DNA from: CAYOOT01 sp964405665
Lineage (GTDB): Bacteria > Bdellovibrionota_C > UBA2361 > SZUA-149 > CAZDWZ01
DNA: 15,476 nucleotides
Direction: 5' to 3'
NCBI GenBank assembly: GCA_964405665.1
Contig: CAYOOT010000065.1
Location: 1-15,476 of the forward strand
Shown here one piece after another: positions 13,573-15,476 of this stretch. A model generated the notes under the pieces. The model did not search any database. It was not told where the DNA came from and saw only the letters and a program-made list of their open reading frames with translations. The position numbers and the translations under genes are program-made. Numbering within the stretch: position 1 is the stretch's first letter; the number at the start of each line of letters is the position of its first letter.

Positions 13573-15329
13573 TGTTCGGCTTAGACAAAAAAGATTTCCA
13601 GTATCTACTGCTTCTCTCCCTGCTTACTTTTTGCTTAAATATTCTAGGATTGGGAGTGCTGGAATACTTTCGGCACACTGAAGCCGATCGCACTTTAATT
13701 GCTTGGGAAATGTATGAAAGCGGGGACTATTTAACTCCTAAACTGATTCATTCTGTAATCCTCACCAAACCCCCTCTTTATTATTGGACTTTGGCTTTAA
13801 GCTTTAAGTTCTTTGGAGCAGTAACAGAGTTTACGGCAAGATTTCCTTCTGTAATTATTTCTGTATTATTTGCTTGTCTGCAATATCTTTTTTGGAGGAA
13901 ATGCCAAGAGAATCATGGCCGTTCTTTTTTTGCCAGCATTGCTTTGATTACGGGCATGTTCTTTTTTCTCCAATCAAGCGTCGCGGAAATTGACATCCTT
14001 TTTGGTTTTCTGTGTACTTTGGCATTTTATTTTTCTTATTTTTCTATAAGCAAAAACAGTTTGTTTCTTACTTTAAACTCATATTTTGCCGCAGCGCTTG
14101 CCTTTTTAACAAAAGGGGCGCCGATAATTTTTTTCTTTGTCGCCATTCATTTTTCTTTTTTCACTTTTTTTGCCTATCAGCAAAGAAAGAAAGGACTGAT
14201 AAAATTAATCTGGAAATTTATATGGCAAAATTTACTGGGAATTACTTTATTTTTGGCAATAATTTTTCCCTGGCTTTATTATATTGCGCAGAAATTCGGC
14301 TGGCAGGAGTTGATCCGTCAATATAACATTGAAGTCGCCCAAAGATTTGTGATTGAGAAAAATCATCCGCGAGGTCCCTTTTATTATCTGGAAATTCTCA
14401 TCGGGGAACTTGCCCCCTGGACAATAATCTATCTCGCCGTTTTTGCAAATTGGGCGTATGCTTTTTATAAAAAAAGAAAAATTGCACTTAATTGGCAAAA
14501 ACAAAATCTTAATTTTATCATTTTCAATAGCTTAGCCGTCATTCTTGCCTTATTGATGCTCACTATCGCCAAAGGCAAGTCCGCCCGCTATATTTTTCCG
14601 GTTTATGCTTGCTGCATCAACCTGCTGCCATTTTTTATCGATCAATTAAAAAACACTGCTTTAGAGAAAAAACTTTTTGCACTCGGAGAATGGTTCGCCA
14701 TAATCAGTTCTTTAGGAGTACTAATTATGATGTTCTTTTGGCGCTTACCTGAGGTCAGCCAAGAAAATATAATTTTTTCCGGCTTGTTGCTGCTGCTAGC
14801 CTTATTGGTAATTCACTTTAGTTGTAAAAAAGAAAATTCCAAACAATTATTATTGGGCACAATAATTTTATTTTTTGCGATTAGAACAGGGCTGACCTAT
14901 GTTTTCTATACTTATCGCAACAATGAAAAATCAGTTAAAGGAATCGCTCTGGAAATAAATGAAATTTTACCAAAAGGGGCCATTATTTATAATATCGAAT
15001 TTTTTGAGCGCTGGATCACTTATTATTTAAAACATCTGGGACGAGAAACTTGGAGACTAACACCAGAGGAAAGTCTGAATCCGCAAAATTATAACAATCG
15101 TGTATATTTATTATTTTTAGAAGAAGAAGAGGGCTGGCGATTAGAACAACTGAAAGAAATTGATCCGAGCACAAAATTACTCAAATCCTTTAAAGATAAA
15201 AACAATGTTTTTTTATTGGTGGAAGCAGATAAAAATTCGATGAAGCTGATGAAACCGCACTCACATTTCCCTACTGTACCATCCGAACCTTTTTACAACG
15301 ACCCCAATAAAAATAGGGTAATTTCCTAA
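13572..15329 (+). CDS. GT39/ArnT-like polytopic membrane glycosyltransferase
   Basis: 585 residues. About ten or more hydrophobic helices fill residues ~10-440, followed by a soluble C-terminal domain (~445-585). The first external loop carries the family pattern: HTEADR (35-40, acidic E37/D39 in the catalytic-loop position), WEMYESGDYLTPKL, then TKPPLYYW (65-72) and later TEFTARFPS. A second loop has NHPRGPFYYLE. This is the GT-C fold of the PMT/ArnT family, which moves a sugar from a polyprenyl-phosphate carrier to a lipid or protein on the outer face of the membrane. Donor and acceptor are unknown. The start ATG overlaps the MBL stop by one base, with no Shine-Dalgarno sequence, so translation likely depends on coupling. 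No clear terminator follows before the tRNA. Pairing with an MBL hydrolase is not a combination I recognise. Confidence 0.9.
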   Translation: MFGLDKKDFQYLLLLSLLTFCLNILGLGVLEYFRHTEADRTLIAWEMYESGDYLTPKLIHSVILTKPPLYYWTLALSFKFFGAVTEFTARFPSVIISVLFACLQYLFWRKCQENHGRSFFASIALITGMFFFLQSSVAEIDILFGFLCTLAFYFSYFSISKNSLFLTLNSYFAAALAFLTKGAPIIFFFVAIHFSFFTFFAYQQRKKGLIKLIWKFIWQNLLGITLFLAIIFPWLYYIAQKFGWQELIRQYNIEVAQRFVIEKNHPRGPFYYLEILIGELAPWTIIYLAVFANWAYAFYKKRKIALNWQKQNLNFIIFNSLAVILALLMLTIAKGKSARYIFPVYACCINLLPFFIDQLKNTALEKKLFALGEWFAIISSLGVLIMMFFWRLPEVSQENIIFSGLLLLLALLVIHFSCKKENSKQLLLGTIILFFAIRTGLTYVFYTYRNNEKSVKGIALEINEILPKGAIIYNIEFFERWITYYLKHLGRETWRLTPEESLNPQNYNNRVYLLFLEEEEGWRLEQLKEIDPSTKLLKSFKDKNNVFLLVEADKNSMKLMKPHSHFPTVPSEPFYNDPNKNRVIS

Positions 15330-15342
15330 TCTTTCCCAATTA

Positions 15343-15371
15343 TTGCTAAAAAAATAAATTTACAGTAAAAG
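15343..15371 (+). promoter_or_regulatory. Weak candidate promoter for tRNA-Leu
   Basis: TTGCTA (15343-15348) and TAAAAG (15366-15371) are spaced 17 bp, each a 4/6 match. Transcription would begin near 15378, 12 nt before the tRNA. The tRNA could instead be read from the operon upstream, since no terminator hairpin is visible in 15330-15389. Confidence 0.25.
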
Positions 15372-15389
15372 TTTTCTCCACGCACCTCT

Positions 15390-15475
15390 GCCCGGGTGGC
15401 GAAATTGGTAGACGCACAGGACTTAAAATCCTGAGACTGGAAACGGTCGTGCCGGTTCGATTCCGGCCCTGGGCA
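15390..15475 (+). tRNA. trnL: tRNA-Leu, anticodon UAA
   Basis: 86 nt, class II. The acceptor stem pairs 15390-15396 with 15468-15474 (one G-U), with discriminator A at 15475. The anticodon stem CAGGA/TCCTG (15417-15421 with 15429-15433) encloses loop CTTAAAA, giving anticodon TAA for codons UUA and UUG. A long variable arm (GACTGGAAACGGTC region) fits Leu. The T arm is GCCGG-TTCGATT-CCGGC (15451-15467). The next base after the discriminator is T, so the CCA end is not encoded; the window then ends. Confidence 0.96.
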
Positions 15476-15476
15476 T

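Noticed and set aside
14574..14586. AGTCCGC at about 14578 as a further copy of the palindromic repeat core
   Set aside because: Only seven bases match, with no paired arm, inside the glycosyltransferase coding sequence.
1..15476. CRISPR array, prophage, insertion sequence or rRNA
   Set aside because: No regularly spaced direct repeats, phage or transposase motifs, or rRNA sequences were seen on either strand.

Overview
This is an AT-rich bacterial window (visually mid-30s % GC, not computed) holding ten protein genes, one of them cut by the left edge, and one tRNA. The standard genetic code fits: all genes end in TAA or TAG and Trp is TGG. The best taxonomic clue is the Cys-rich protein at 1-1593. 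From memory, its family is common in Candidate Phyla Radiation (Patescibacteria) genomes. The tight gene packing and the two large unrecognised proteins fit that placement, but no ribosomal marker is present, so it is an inference. There is no rRNA, CRISPR array or recognisable transposase gene.

Layout. (a) 1-1593 (+): 3' part of a Cys-rich, two-block repeat protein with a C-terminal zinc ribbon. (b) 1775-3982 (+): a 735-aa protein with helical repeats and a caspase-like (clan CD) His/Cys pair. It converges, with only 10 bp between, on (c) 3993-7460 (-): an unrecognised 1155-aa protein with a Gly/Ala-rich hydrophobic N-terminal third and a long helical remainder. (d) 7632-9707 (-): an RNase II/R-family exoribonuclease with an intact catalytic Asp set. 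(e) 9742-9845: a 104-bp palindromic element with 34-bp perfect inverted arms, each containing its own small hairpin, like a REP doublet or small MITE. (f) 12658 down to 9867 (-): a compact four-gene envelope operon, pgpA, then a secreted SGNH hydrolase, then a putative aminopeptidase lipoprotein, then a Kazal-type protease-inhibitor lipoprotein. (g) 12727-15329 (+): a divergent two-gene operon, an MBL-fold hydrolase and a GT39/ArnT-like membrane glycosyltransferase, joined by TAATG. (h) 15390-15475 (+): tRNA-Leu(UAA).

How the parts relate. The right half is mostly cell-envelope business: phospholipid head-group phosphatase, exported esterase-like enzyme, two lipoproteins that handle or resist proteolysis, and a lipid-linked sugar transferase. 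Operons (f) and (g) start back to back from a striking 80-bp mirror-symmetric region in which both start codons, both purine-only leaders and both -10 boxes sit at symmetric positions. The left half contains the most novel material: the caspase-like protein facing the large membrane-inserting candidate. Their joint function is unknown. A protease/membrane-target pair is one testable idea, weakened by their opposite orientation.

No gene-free stretch exceeds 300 bases. The gaps of 150-180 bases hold candidate promoters (1594-1774, 7461-7631) or the palindromic element (9708-9866).
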